From the NCBI RefSeq assembly GCF_017745215.1, contig NZ_JAGHZV010000007.1, forward strand, positions 124,001 through 188,000: a stretch of 64,000 bases of DNA, read 5' to 3'. The notes beneath the pieces are model-generated. The model did not search any database, was not told where the DNA came from, and was given only the letters and a program-made list of their open reading frames with translations. This document shows positions 39,017 to 48,781 of this stretch, in pieces (position 1 is the first letter of the stretch; every line of letters begins with the position of its first letter). The stretch comes from Sphingomonas sp. GTDB taxonomy: Bacteria > Pseudomonadota > Alphaproteobacteria > Sphingomonadales > Sphingomonadaceae. A program made the translations under genes and the position numbers.

Positions 39017-40167
39017 AGCCCGCTCGCGGGCGCGCCTGCATCGGTGGCGATCAGCGCGGCGACGGCGTCGCGCTCGACGGGGCCGAGGTCCGGATGCCAG
39101 ACGTCGAAGATGAAGACGGTGCGCAGCTGCTCGCTTGGATTCATCGCTTCATGCTCGATCGTATCGTCGAACACGAAGGCCTCCCCGCGCTCCCAGAGGC
39201 GCGTCTCGGCGCCGACGCGGAACCAGCACCCCGGCGGCACGACCAGCGGCAGGTGGCAGACCAGCCGCGCGTTGTTCACGCCGACGTGCGCCGGGATATG
39301 CGCGCCCGGCGCGAGCAGCGAGAACATGGCATTGGGCGAGGCACCGGGGATCGCCGGCTGGCCGATCCGCTCGAGCAGCGCGAGCGTCCGCGGCGTGTGG
39401 CGGGCATTGGCTTCGACGCGCGCGCCGTGGCTGAGCAGGTGGAGCGCCGACCAGTCCCTGTTGTGGTTGAGCGGTTCCCATTGCCGCAGCGGCGCGTGGT
39501 CGGGATATTGGATATAGGGCACCAGCTCGGCGCGCTCGGCGGCAAGCAGCGCCTCGAACTCGGCGGCGATCGCATCGGTGGCGGCCTCGAGCTCGGCGAG
39601 CCAGGGGAAGCGGCTGCGCGGATGGAATTCGCGCTCGACGAGGCCGGGGAAATGGAAGTGCGTCGGCTCGCTGTGGTAGACGCGGGTGCGGCGGAGCGCG
39701 TTCGAACGGAAGCGTGCGATGCGCTCGCGGCCCTCGTCGTCCGCTGCCGCTTCCGCAGCTGCCGTGGCCGCGGCGAATTGCGCCTCGCGCGCGCCGAGCC
39801 AGGCAGCGTGGCGTTGTTCGGCCTCGGCGACCACCGATGCGAATTGCGGCGGCAGCGCGCCCGGGGGCCGCTGCGCCAGCGCTTCGCCCCAGGCCTCGCC
39901 CGCGCTGCCGGGCTCGAGCCGCTCGAGCAGGCTCGCGCGCAGCAGGAGCGCGGCAAAGTCAAGCGGCTGGAGACGAAGCGCGCGATGCACCGCGTCGAGC
40001 GCGGCACGCGGCTGGCCCAGCGCGCGGTTCACGCCCGCAAGCCGCATCCAGACCGGGAATTCGCCCGGCGCGGCCGCGGCCGCCTCGAGCAGCAGCGCCT
40101 GGGCGCGGCGGAAATCCCGCGCCGCCGCGGCACGATCGGCCTCGGCGACGAGCGCGGCTGCGCTCAA
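39013..40167 (-). CDS. TPR protein with aspartyl/asparaginyl beta-hydroxylase (AspH-like) domain
   Basis: A 384-residue protein starting at TTG (40167), in a TTGA overlap with the sulfotransferase stop. Helical TPR-like repeats fill residues 1-150. The C-terminal domain is AspH-like: HIPAHVGVNNARLVCHLPL with the Fe ligand His294, WERGEAFVFDDTIEHEAMN with His339, and Arg349 for 2-oxoglutarate, closing with DVWHPDLG. No ATG exists near the expected N-terminus, so the TTG is preferred. It would hydroxylate Asp or Asn residues of a target. Confidence 0.88.
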   Translation of the reverse strand: MSAAALVAEADRAAAARDFRRAQALLLEAAAAAPGEFPVWMRLAGVNRALGQPRAALDAVHRALRLQPLDFAALLLRASLLERLEPGSAGEAWGEALAQRPPGALPPQFASVVAEAEQRHAAWLGAREAQFAAATAAAEAAADDEGRERIARFRSNALRRTRVYHSEPTHFHFPGLVEREFHPRSRFPWLAELEAATDAIAAEFEALLAAERAELVPYIQYPDHAPLRQWEPLNHNRDWSALHLLSHGARVEANARHTPRTLALLERIGQPAIPGASPNAMFSLLAPGAHIPAHVGVNNARLVCHLPLVVPPGCWFRVGAETRLWERGEAFVFDDTIEHEAMNPSEQLRTVFIFDVWHPDLGPVERDAVAALIATDAGAPASGL

Positions 40168-42158
40168 AGCGAATAGCCGAATTTCTCGACCCAGGGCGCA
40201 AGGGTCGGCAGCACGGGTTCGAGATGGCTGCGATAGCGCATCCAGCGGCCGGCGGCGCGCCTGTAGATCGGCTCGGTGACTTGCGAATAGCTGGCGGTGG
40301 TGATCAGCCCGCGCGCCTTGGCGGTTCGCGTGTGCTCGAGCGCTTCGGGGCGCCAGTCGAGTTCGAGGAAGTCGAACAGCGGGCGGACCTCGGCCTCGAC
40401 GTCCTCGACCAGCCGTTCGTAGACGATCGTGTGGACCCGGATGGGGAACAGGCTGCGCGCCCGCTCCCAATGGTGGAAGGTGAGGTCGTAGAAGGCCGCA
40501 GCATCCTCGAGCCGAAGGAAATTCGCCATCGCATTGTTGAGGCGGAAGTTGCTCATGAAGCAGCTGAGCAGCACGTCGCACGGATGGCGGAGCGCGAGGA
40601 TGAAGCGCGCATTGGGGAAGAGCCGGTGGATGACCGGCACCTTGTTGAGGAAGAGCGGCGACTTGTCGACGAGGAGGCGCGCCGGATCATGGTCGACGAT
40701 CCCGCCGACTTCCTCGAAATAACGCGCGCGGCCCGCGTCGAGCTGGACGGGATCGAGCGACGGCAGCGCCGCCGTGCCGCCGATCGCGCGTTCGGCGTCG
40801 TACAGCGGCGGCTCTTCCTCGAGCACGGTCGTGCCGGGGTGGCCCATCAGGATCGTGTCGAGCAAGGTGGTGCCCGAACGGGGAAAGCCGACGAGGAACA
40901 CGGGGTCGCGCAATCCGGTCGGCGCGTCGGCGGACCAGCCGGCGCGCCACGCGGGCGTCATGATGCGCAACTCGCCCTCGAGTTCGCTGCGCAGTTCCTC
41001 GGCGCGGCGCAGCGGCTCGCTGGGATTCTCCTGGTGGAGGCGGTTCGCTTCGGCGAAGGCGGAGAAGGCCTCGTCGGTGCGGCCCAACCGGTCGAGCAGC
41101 GTCGCGCGGATATGGACGCTGCGCTGCGGCTCGATGTCGGCGGGGACCAGCGCGAGGCTGGCGAGCCCCTCCTCGAACCGCTTGGCGCGGCGGTGCTCGA
41201 GCGCGCGCAGGAAGGCGAGCGCGCCCTCGGCCACGCCATTGGCCTCGGCGCGCTCGATCAGCGGCGCGAACAGGTCCTCGCGGTTGGTGTGCTCATATTG
41301 GATCGCGAGCCCGAGATAGGCGTCGGTCAGCAGCGGATCGAGCGCGATCGCGCGATCGAAGGCGGCGCGCGATTCCGGGATGCGATGCGCGAAACCATAT
41401 TCGACGCCGAGCTTGAGCTGCAGGTCCGGATTGTCCGCATCGCGCGCCGCTGCGGCTTCGAGCACGGGCAGGACGTCGTCCTGCCGCCAGTCGAGCTTGA
41501 ACTGGACATAGAGATCCATCAGCGGCCGCGGATCGTCGGGGAAGTCGGCGGCGGCGCGGCGCAGCACGGCTTCGGCTTCCTCGGCGCGGCCGGCCGCACG
41601 GAGCGCCTCGGCAAGATTGAGGCGGGTCGGCGGCGCCTGGGGATCGAGCTCGACCGCGCGCTCGAGCGCCGCGACGGCGCCCGCGAGGTCGCCGGTGGCC
41701 GAGCGCGCGTTGCCCAGGTTGTTCCATGATTCGAAGTCGCCCGGCGATCGCTCGACGACATGCTCATAGGCCTCGACTGCCTCGTCGAAGCGCTCGAGCG
41801 TCTGCGCGACGAAGCCGCGGTAGCGCGCGAGGCGTAGCGACGCATCGGCCAGCGCACGCTCGCGCGTCGCGATCGCGAGCACGTCTTCCGACGCCCCTGT
41901 CTCGATCAGCGCGGCGATCAGGTTGCAGGCGATGGTGATGTCGTCGGGACGATGCGCGTGCGCGGCGCGCAGATGCGCGATCGCGCCTCGCGGATCCCCC
42001 ATGCGCGCATGGATCATGCCGAGGAAGGCGTTGAGCGCCGCCGGATCGCCGCCGCGGACCAGGCCGGCCTCGGCGATGCTCCGCGCGCGGCCGGGATCGC
42101 CCGACTGGGCGGCCCGCAGCGCCTCGCGCAGGATCGCGCCGGTATCGGGTTCGTTCAT
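40164..42158 (-). CDS. TPR-containing sulfotransferase
   Basis: A 664-residue protein: about 400 residues of TPRs (for example FESWNNLGNARSATGDLAGA and later repeats), then a sulfotransferase domain. The 5'-PAPS loop is FLVGFPRSGTTLLDTIL at about residues 420-436. The 3'-phosphate region is IHRLFPNARFILALRHPCDV. Sulfotransferases move a sulfo group from PAPS to a hydroxyl or amine, here perhaps on a peptide or glycan presented by the TPRs. It lies 142 bases after the TonB-receptor gene, with a strong terminator between, so it may have its own promoter. Confidence 0.9.
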   Translation of the reverse strand: MNEPDTGAILREALRAAQSGDPGRARSIAEAGLVRGGDPAALNAFLGMIHARMGDPRGAIAHLRAAHAHRPDDITIACNLIAALIETGASEDVLAIATRERALADASLRLARYRGFVAQTLERFDEAVEAYEHVVERSPGDFESWNNLGNARSATGDLAGAVAALERAVELDPQAPPTRLNLAEALRAAGRAEEAEAVLRRAAADFPDDPRPLMDLYVQFKLDWRQDDVLPVLEAAAARDADNPDLQLKLGVEYGFAHRIPESRAAFDRAIALDPLLTDAYLGLAIQYEHTNREDLFAPLIERAEANGVAEGALAFLRALEHRRAKRFEEGLASLALVPADIEPQRSVHIRATLLDRLGRTDEAFSAFAEANRLHQENPSEPLRRAEELRSELEGELRIMTPAWRAGWSADAPTGLRDPVFLVGFPRSGTTLLDTILMGHPGTTVLEEEPPLYDAERAIGGTAALPSLDPVQLDAGRARYFEEVGGIVDHDPARLLVDKSPLFLNKVPVIHRLFPNARFILALRHPCDVLLSCFMSNFRLNNAMANFLRLEDAAAFYDLTFHHWERARSLFPIRVHTIVYERLVEDVEAEVRPLFDFLELDWRPEALEHTRTAKARGLITTASYSQVTEPIYRRAAGRWMRYRSHLEPVLPTLAPWVEKFGYSL

Positions 42159-42241
42159 GGAAAGGCTTGCCACCCCGATAGTCTGGACCGCTTGCCGCGC
42201 CCGACGCAAGCCATGGTTGGCCCGCGCGATGCGGGGCGGAC

Positions 42242-42276
42242 AAAAAAGGGGCGGCGAGCCCGAAAGCCGCCGCCCC
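42242..42276 (-). terminator. Rho-independent terminator of the large TonB receptor gene
   Basis: Read on the minus strand: GGGGCGGCG stem, loop, reverse complement, then six T residues (A at 42242-42247 on the plus strand). It lies 25 bases after the receptor stop, a textbook intrinsic terminator. Confidence 0.88.
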
Positions 42277-42300
42277 TTCGTTTCCCTTTGCGGTGTGGGC

Positions 42301-45300
42301 TCAGAAGTCGAGCGTCACGCCGGCATAGAGGTACCGGCCCAGCGCGTCGTAGGTCGCCGGGTAGGTGTTGCCGTTGCACGGGCCCGTCGGGCACAGGCTC
42401 GGGATCGGCTTGCCGTCCGCTCCGAACGTGCCGCCTGAGGTCACGTAGGGGGGTTGCTTGTCGAGGATGTTGTTGACGCCGAGCCGGAACGTGTAGTGCG
42501 AGCCCAGGTTCATCGTCGTCGCCAGGTCGAAGTAGCTGTACGACTTGATGTGCAGGCCGGGCCCGAAGTTGTTGTGGATGCCGCCATAGAGCGACTCGTT
42601 GGTCTCCAGCGTCTCGGCGTTGACGCTGCCGATGTAGCGCCACTGGAGCGACACGCCGACGCCATTGTCCATCTGGAAGGTCGCACGCGCCTTGTGCCGC
42701 CACTTGGGCAGCGGCGCGCCGCCGGCCGTGGTCCCGCCCGCGCTGCAGGTGGGGCCGTAGAGGCCGGCGCAATCGTAGATGTCGGTGACGCCGTTATCGA
42801 CCTTATACTCCTTCAGATAGGTGCCGTTCATGCTCAGCGAGAGCTTGCCGAGGCTGCCGATCCCCATCGAATAGTTGCCGGCGACCTCGATGCCCTTGGT
42901 CTGCACCGAGCCGAGGTTGGTCGGGATGCTGTCGACGTAGCCGGTCGGCGTCAGCCACAGCGAACCCGCCGCATCGCGATGGATGAGCGAGCACGAATAG
43001 GGCGTGAACGTCGCGGTCGCCTTGGCCGAGCAGTCCGCGAGCACCGCGTCCTGGCTGGTCGAGCTGATCGTGTCCTTGATCTTGATGTCGAAGTAATCGA
43101 CCGTGACCGAGAGACCCGGGATGAACGACGGCTGGAGCACCACGCCCACCGTCTTGGTGGTCGCGATTTCCGGCGTGAGGTTCGGATTGCCGCCGATCAG
43201 GCCGTTGTACTGCGCGGCCGGATTGGAAGCGGTGCCCTGGCCGACGTGCAGACCCTGCGCGACGCAGCCATAGTCGCCCTGGTTGCTCGACGGATCGATG
43301 GGATGTCCGGCGCACGGATCGCTCGACCCGTTGAGGCCGACCGTGGGCGTGGCGAACAGCTCCTGGATGTTCGGCGCACGCGCCGCCCGGTTGTACGCGC
43401 CGCGGAAGCGGATGTCGCGGATCGGCGCGAAGTCGACCCCGATCTTCCACGTGTCGGTATCGTAGCTCTTGCCGACGCTCGTGTCGTAGGAGGAGCGGCG
43501 ATAGCCGGCGTTCAGCGACAGATCGTAGATGAAGCTGTTGTGGACGATCGGCACCTGTGCTTCGCCGAAGAACTCGAAGACCTTGAAGCTGCCCGAAAGC
43601 GGCAGCGTCGCACCGCCCTGGCCGGTGAGATCGCCGGTCGAGAAGGCGTTGTCGGTCTGGAGGTCCAGCGACTCCTTGCGGTATTCGACGCCGAGGTTCA
43701 CCGCCACGCCATCGTCGGCCCAGGGCGATTTCACGCCATAGTCGCCGAGAAGCCCGGTGACGCTCGCGCTGGCGATCTGCTCGGAGGTCGTGCCCTTCTG
43801 GAAGCCGGTCGCCGAGAGATAGGCGACCGACGCCGCGCTGGCGCCGCCGGCACCGGCGAAGACGTTGTACGGCACGCAGGTCGGGTCCGAACCGTCGATC
43901 ACCGAGCGGCAGACGATATGGCCGTTGGCCACGCCCGTCCGCTCGAGGCCCTCGTCGACCGCATTGAGCGCGCGGTTGAGGCGGGCGACCGAGAATTCGT
44001 TCGAATAGACCTGGCTGTATTCGACGCGGCCGTACTGGTAGTAGGCGTCGTACGACCAGCTCTTGCCGAGATCGCCCTTGGTGCCGATCACGCCGCGGAA
44101 GCTGGTGTGCTGCAGGTCGGAGATGCGCGGACCGCCCTCGACGTTGCGGCGCAGGAGCTGGAAATAGCCCTGGTTGTAGGTGCGGCCGAGCGAATCGGTG
44201 AAGACCAGCGGCGGCGCGGCATGGCCCGGCGTGCCGCTGGTGCCGTCATTGTAGACTGCGCCCGCGGCGAGCGGGAAGGTGCCGAGGAAGCCGTTGATCA
44301 GGTTGTCGCTGTTGCAGGCGACGTTCCGCTGCGTCGTCGACATCAGCGGGTTGTCGCAGTTGATCGTCAGCGTGTTGCCGAAGTCGCCCGACGGCGCGAT
44401 CTGCGCCAGCGTGCGATCGTCCATGAACATGAACTCGGCATAGGGCTTGATCGCGTCGTTGATCTCATAGTCCGCGAAGAAGCCGGCGGTGTAGCGCTCG
44501 TCGGGGCGCTGGTAATAGTTGGTCGGCGCGAAATTGTAGCGCGAGACCGAGCCGCCGACGAAGCCGCCGCCCGGCGCGAAGGTGTAGACCGTCGAGGAGG
44601 CCGTGCTGCGGTTGAGATCCCACAGGAACACGTTGCCGTTGTCCGAGGTCGCCGAACCGCCGCACTGGTTGGCGCCGGAGCCGCCGTTCTGCAGCACGCA
44701 GGCGCTGTAGTCGCGACGGGCCTGGGTGATCGCCTTGACCTTGCGATAGCCGAAATAGGCCAGCGCATGGCCACGGTCGTCGTCGAACGCAGTGCCGAGC
44801 GAGATCGTCGCATCGACGGTGCCGCCGTCGGCGACGCTGCCGCTCGGATAGTCGAAGCCCTTGAAGCCGGCCTTCTGGCGCGCGTCGAGCAGCGGAGTCA
44901 GGAAGGTGTCGTTGTTGGTATGCTGGTAGAGGCTGTACTGGCCGTCCACGCGGATGCCGGTGAAGTCCTTGTCGATGATGAAGTTGACGACGCCGGCGAC
45001 GGCGTCGGCACCATAGGTCGACGAGGCGCCGCCCGTCAGCACTTCGACGCGCTTCAGGATCGAGGCCGGGATGATGTTGATGTCGGCGGCCGAGCCGCTG
45101 GTCGGGCTCGGATCGCCCGGCAGCAGGCGGCGGCCGTTGACCAGGCTCAGCGTGCGGGTGGTGCCGAGGCCGCGAAGATCGACCGAGGCCGTGCCGTCCG
45201 CGCCGTTGGCGAGCGTCGAGGCCTGGCTGGCGAAGACCGCCGGCAGCGAGTTGAGCATGTCTTCGACGCGGGTCGTGCCCTGGAGCTTGATGTCCTGGGC

Positions 45301-45510
45301 GCTGACGACGGTCACCGGGGCAGTGCCCTCGAGGTTCGGCTGCGGGATGCGCGAACCCGTGACGACGATTTCGGAGCCCTGGTCGGAGCTGGCCTGATCG
45401 GTTGCAGGCAACTGCTCGTCCTGCGCGAAGGCGGGCGAGGCGATGAGCGCTACGCCGATCGCGATCGGCGCGGCGCTTCGCCGCAGATACCCTGCCATAT
45501 TCTTCTTCAT
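42301..45510 (-). CDS. Large TonB-dependent receptor
   Basis: A 1069-residue outer-membrane receptor with signal peptide (ASPAFAQ), TonB box SEIVVTGSRI near residue 45, a plug with DLRGLGTTRTLSLVNGRRLL, and a long barrel ending RYLYAGVTLDF. The receptor type with this plug motif is very abundant in sphingomonads and caulobacters and is linked to uptake of peptides, sugars or plant compounds rather than siderophores. Many cysteines occur in predicted loops. The following TPR/sulfotransferase operon is on the same strand, which hints at a linked role. Confidence 0.93.
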   Translation of the reverse strand: MKKNMAGYLRRSAAPIAIGVALIASPAFAQDEQLPATDQASSDQGSEIVVTGSRIPQPNLEGTAPVTVVSAQDIKLQGTTRVEDMLNSLPAVFASQASTLANGADGTASVDLRGLGTTRTLSLVNGRRLLPGDPSPTSGSAADINIIPASILKRVEVLTGGASSTYGADAVAGVVNFIIDKDFTGIRVDGQYSLYQHTNNDTFLTPLLDARQKAGFKGFDYPSGSVADGGTVDATISLGTAFDDDRGHALAYFGYRKVKAITQARRDYSACVLQNGGSGANQCGGSATSDNGNVFLWDLNRSTASSTVYTFAPGGGFVGGSVSRYNFAPTNYYQRPDERYTAGFFADYEINDAIKPYAEFMFMDDRTLAQIAPSGDFGNTLTINCDNPLMSTTQRNVACNSDNLINGFLGTFPLAAGAVYNDGTSGTPGHAAPPLVFTDSLGRTYNQGYFQLLRRNVEGGPRISDLQHTSFRGVIGTKGDLGKSWSYDAYYQYGRVEYSQVYSNEFSVARLNRALNAVDEGLERTGVANGHIVCRSVIDGSDPTCVPYNVFAGAGGASAASVAYLSATGFQKGTTSEQIASASVTGLLGDYGVKSPWADDGVAVNLGVEYRKESLDLQTDNAFSTGDLTGQGGATLPLSGSFKVFEFFGEAQVPIVHNSFIYDLSLNAGYRRSSYDTSVGKSYDTDTWKIGVDFAPIRDIRFRGAYNRAARAPNIQELFATPTVGLNGSSDPCAGHPIDPSSNQGDYGCVAQGLHVGQGTASNPAAQYNGLIGGNPNLTPEIATTKTVGVVLQPSFIPGLSVTVDYFDIKIKDTISSTSQDAVLADCSAKATATFTPYSCSLIHRDAAGSLWLTPTGYVDSIPTNLGSVQTKGIEVAGNYSMGIGSLGKLSLSMNGTYLKEYKVDNGVTDIYDCAGLYGPTCSAGGTTAGGAPLPKWRHKARATFQMDNGVGVSLQWRYIGSVNAETLETNESLYGGIHNNFGPGLHIKSYSYFDLATTMNLGSHYTFRLGVNNILDKQPPYVTSGGTFGADGKPIPSLCPTGPCNGNTYPATYDALGRYLYAGVTLDF

Positions 45511-45699
45511 GGAACGTCCTTTCCCTGAACTCGCGGCGCATCAGCGCCGGATGGGAAAAGAGAAGCATGGCCGGCGATACCGTGTAAATCGCAATACCGC
45601 TGCGGTGCAAAATTGGAAAAAAACCTGTAGCCCATTTGCAACAATGATTCGCTTGACAAGGCCGAACCGGGCGTTCGAGCCCGCGAAAGGGGACGGAAA

Positions 45700-46200
45700 A
45701 TGATGCCGAAATGGTTGTTAGCGCTACCGTTGATGCTGCTGGCGCTTCCCGCAGTTGCACAAGAGCGTTCGAAGCAGTTCGAGCGCGTGGTGGATTGCCG
45801 CAAGATCGCGGAAGCGGCGGAGCGGCTCGCCTGCTACGACAATAGCGTCGCCGCGCTCGAAGAAGCCGAGCAGAAGAAGGATGTGGTGATCGTCGACAAG
45901 GAGCAGGTGCGCCAGGCACGCAAGTCGGTGTTCGGCTTCGCGCTGCCCAAGATCAAGCTGTTCGGCGAGGACAAGGACGAAGTCGACGAGGTCGAATCGA
46001 CCGTCGCTGCCTTCGACACGCGATCGGACGGGCGCGCCTTCTTCACGATCGCCGACGGCGCGCGCTGGGTACAGACGGACGACCGGCCGCTCGTCGGCGT
46101 CCGGCCAGGCCGGAAGGTGACGATCCGCAAGGGCTCGATGGGCAGCTTCTTCGCCAGCTTCCAGGGCGCGATCGGCATCCGGGTGGCCCGCGTGAACTGA
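45700..46200 (+). CDS. Secreted protein of unknown function with CxxI-RLACYD motif
   Basis: A 166-residue exported protein: signal peptide (LLALPAVAQ), then DCRKIAEAAERLACYDN with two cysteines, a coiled and charged middle (about 55-100), and a C-terminal beta region (GRKVTIRKGSMGSFF). The C-x13-C pair ending in CYD recurs in other alphaproteobacterial secreted proteins. Divergent from the large TonB receptor; a TTGACA element lies at 45653-45658 but no good -10 follows. Confidence 0.6.
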   Translation: MMPKWLLALPLMLLALPAVAQERSKQFERVVDCRKIAEAAERLACYDNSVAALEEAEQKKDVVIVDKEQVRQARKSVFGFALPKIKLFGEDKDEVDEVESTVAAFDTRSDGRAFFTIADGARWVQTDDRPLVGVRPGRKVTIRKGSMGSFFASFQGAIGIRVARVN

Positions 46201-46288
46201 ACGATGCGGCGGCGCGGCATGCCCACGCGCGGCCAACGCGCGAAGGTTTCAAAAGGTTGCGGCGGCCGCGCGAAAATTGCGATTCGCG

Positions 46289-47179
46289 TCAATCGGCGAC
46301 GGGCATCGGTCCTGCGATTAGGAGGGGGTCGATACGCGAATCGCGCCACTTCATCCCCCAGTGGAGATGCGGGCCGGTGGCGCGGCCGCTCATCCCGACG
46401 AGCCCGATCGGCTGGCCGCGCTTCACATGCGCGCCGAGCTTCACGTCGATGCGCGAGAGGTGCATGAAGGCGCTGTTCAGCCCCATGCCGTGGTCGATCA
46501 TCAGCAGGTTGCCCTCGAGCGTGAAGGGATGGTCGGCCGCCAGGATCACCACGCCGTCTGCGGGCGCGAGCACCACCGTGCCGGTGGGCCGCGCGATGTC
46601 GACGCCCGAGTGATAGCTGCCCGCCTCGCCGTTCTTGTAGATGCGCTGCGAGCCGAACAGCGTCGAGATGCGGCCGGTGACGGGCCAGAGGAAGCTCTGC
46701 TTCCAGCCCTGCGCGTCGGTCTGCATGCCGCGCGCGGCGTTGATCAGCGCGACTTCGCCGGGGCGGACCTTGTCGTACTGCGCCTGGGGCACGGGGACCT
46801 TGGGCAAGGTATCGAGCCTGGAGATGTCCCAGGCGCGCTTGGCGATGGTGAGCGTCTCGCGGCGCTGGGTGCCGTTGCCGAGCGTCGCGACCAGCTCGGC
46901 GGTGGGGCCGGCGTCGCGATCGAAGGCGATGACGAAGCGGCCGTCGGGCGTGATCGGGATCGAGGCGCCGTTGAACGCGACCATGCCCGTGCCCCTGGGC
47001 GCGGTGCCGATCACCATGCCGCCCTGGATCATCGGGCCGGTGAAGCTGAAGCCGCTGGCAGTGCGCTGCTGCGCCTGGCGGGGAGCGGCCTGGGGTCCCT
47101 GGCCGAGCGAGGGCGCGACCGCGGTGCCGAGCATCACGACCGCGAGCGCGCCCAGGGACGCGCGAAGGACCAGGCTCAT
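46289..47179 (-). CDS. Exported M23-family peptidase (LytM domain)
   Basis: A 296-residue exported protein: signal peptide, a beta-rich middle (about 45-150), then an M23/LytM domain with YHSGVDIARPTGT (HxxxD zinc pair), FMHLSRID and HLHWGMKW (HxH). Both zinc motifs are intact, so it is probably an active glycyl-glycine or DD-endopeptidase acting on peptidoglycan. The start overlaps the DUF2093 stop by four bases. Confidence 0.9.
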   Translation of the reverse strand: MSLVLRASLGALAVVMLGTAVAPSLGQGPQAAPRQAQQRTASGFSFTGPMIQGGMVIGTAPRGTGMVAFNGASIPITPDGRFVIAFDRDAGPTAELVATLGNGTQRRETLTIAKRAWDISRLDTLPKVPVPQAQYDKVRPGEVALINAARGMQTDAQGWKQSFLWPVTGRISTLFGSQRIYKNGEAGSYHSGVDIARPTGTVVLAPADGVVILAADHPFTLEGNLLMIDHGMGLNSAFMHLSRIDVKLGAHVKRGQPIGLVGMSGRATGPHLHWGMKWRDSRIDPLLIAGPMPVAD

Positions 47180-47376
47180 GCCCCGTGCATCGCCTTGGCG
47201 GCGACCGCGGCACTCGCATAGGGCTGCTGGCGCTCGACGCTCCAGTAGCGCAGCTCGTCGAGCGGGATGCGCTCGCCGGTGAGTGCGCAGACGACATGGT
47301 CGCCGGGCGTCAGCACGCGGAAGCCGTTGGCCATATAGTGGAGCCGCGCGGCGCGGGCGGAATTCGACATCAGCAT
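47176..47376 (-). CDS. DUF2093 family protein
   Basis: A 66-residue protein of family DUF2093: LHYMANGFRVLTPGDHVVCALTGERIPLDELRYWSVERQ, of unknown function (split for length: the core is GDHVVCALTGERIPL then LRYWSVERQ). DUF2093 genes commonly sit beside xseA in alphaproteobacteria, as here (25 bases downstream). ATG at 47376 is preferred; a second at 47370 is possible. Confidence 0.85.
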   Translation of the reverse strand: MLMSNSARAARLHYMANGFRVLTPGDHVVCALTGERIPLDELRYWSVERQQPYASAAVAAKAMHGA

Positions 47377-47401
47377 GGCACGACGACCTTCTTCTCGACG
47401 C

Positions 47402-48781
47402 CTATAACAGGCTGCCCTGTTCGGGCGCTGGATCAGCATAGGATTTGCCGCCCGCGCGCTCAACCTTCGCGTCTACCGTACCATCCCTGAACTGGAGCCG
47501 AATCGAGACGGCGGCGCGCGCCTCGGCCGCCGTGGCGACGACCTTGCCGGTGGCGCGCCCCTCGACCCAGGCATAGCCGCGCTGGAGCGGCGCCTTGGGG
47601 TGGACGAGGTCGAGGTGCTTGCCCACGGCCTCGAGGCGTGCCCGGGCGGCGGCGAGGCGCTGGCCGAGCATCGCCGGGCGGAGCGCGCCGGCGGCGCGGT
47701 CGAGCTCGGCGCGCGAGCGGGCGACGCGGCGCTCCAGCCCGAGGCCGAGGCGGGCGCCGAGGTCGTCGAGCTTCTGGCGCTGGGGCCCGAGCAGCGCGTC
47801 GCGGCGGGGCAGGACGCGGACGAGCGCGTCGAGCCGCTCGCGGGCGCGCTCATGGTAGCGGCGCGCGCAGCGCTCGCTGCGCAGCGAAAGCGAGGCGATA
47901 TTGTTGCGGAGTTCCGCGAGGACGGGGACCGCGATCTCGGCGGCGGCGGTGGGGGTGGGTGCGCGCAGGTCGGCGGCGAAGTCCGAGAGGCTGGTGTCGG
48001 TCTCGTGGCCGACCGCGGAGATCAGCGGGATGCTGCACTCGGCGATCGCGCGGACGACGACTTCCTCGTTGAACGCCCAGAGGTCCTCGATCGAGCCGCC
48101 GCCGCGCGCGACGATCAGCAGGTCGGGGCGCGGCACCGGGCCGCCGGGCCGGATCGCATCGAACCCGCGGATCGCCGCGGCGACCTGGCCGGCGGCGCCT
48201 TCGCCCTGGACCTGGACGGGCCAGACCACGACATGCGTCGGGCAGCGGTCCTCGAGCCGGTGGAGGATGTCGCGGATCACGGCACCCGTGGGCGACGTGA
48301 TCACGCCGATGGTGCGCGGCATGAAGGGCAGGGCGCGCTTGCGCTCGCGGTCGAACAGGCCTTCGCTCGCCAGCTTCGCCTTGAGCTTCTCGAGCAGCGC
48401 CATCAGCTGGCCTTCGCCGGCGAGCTCCATCCGCTCGATGACGATCTGGTATTTGCTGCGGCCGGGATAGGTGGTGAGCTTGCCGGTGGCGACGACTTCG
48501 AGGCCGTCCTGCGGCTGGAAGGGCAGGGCGGCCGCGGCGCCGCGCCAGATCACCCCGTCGATCACCGCGTCGGCGTCCTTGAGGGTGAGATAGGCGTGGC
48601 CCGAGGCGGCGCGCTTCCAGCCCGAGATCTCGCCGCGCAGGCGGACATGGCCGAACTCGGTCTCGACCATCCGCTTCAGTCGCTGCGACAGTTCGGAGAC
48701 GCTCCACGGCGCGGCGTTGTCCCCCGCCACCGGCTCGGCTACCAGCCGCGGCGAAACTGCGTCATCGAAGGGGTCGGCCAT
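47402..48781 (-). CDS. xseA: Exodeoxyribonuclease VII large subunit
   Basis: A 459-residue XseA, which with XseB degrades single-stranded DNA. It has the N-terminal OB-fold ([19 protein letters not shown]), the catalytic region with [16 protein letters not shown], and the helical C-terminus. Length is normal. The ATG at 48781 lies on the same four-base CATG palindrome as the divergent purD start. No xseB is in this window. Confidence 0.96.
   Translation of the reverse strand: MADPFDDAVSPRLVAEPVAGDNAAPWSVSELSQRLKRMVETEFGHVRLRGEISGWKRAASGHAYLTLKDADAVIDGVIWRGAAAALPFQPQDGLEVVATGKLTTYPGRSKYQIVIERMELAGEGQLMALLEKLKAKLASEGLFDRERKRALPFMPRTIGVITSPTGAVIRDILHRLEDRCPTHVVVWPVQVQGEGAAGQVAAAIRGFDAIRPGGPVPRPDLLIVARGGGSIEDLWAFNEEVVVRAIAECSIPLISAVGHETDTSLSDFAADLRAPTPTAAAEIAVPVLAELRNNIASLSLRSERCARRYHERARERLDALVRVLPRRDALLGPQRQKLDDLGARLGLGLERRVARSRAELDRAAGALRPAMLGQRLAAARARLEAVGKHLDLVHPKAPLQRGYAWVEGRATGKVVATAAEARAAVSIRLQFRDGTVDAKVERAGGKSYADPAPEQGSLL

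Noticed and set aside
45653..45658. A perfect TTGACA as a -35 element for the gene at 45700
   Set aside because: No acceptable -10 follows at 16-18 bases; kept only as a note.
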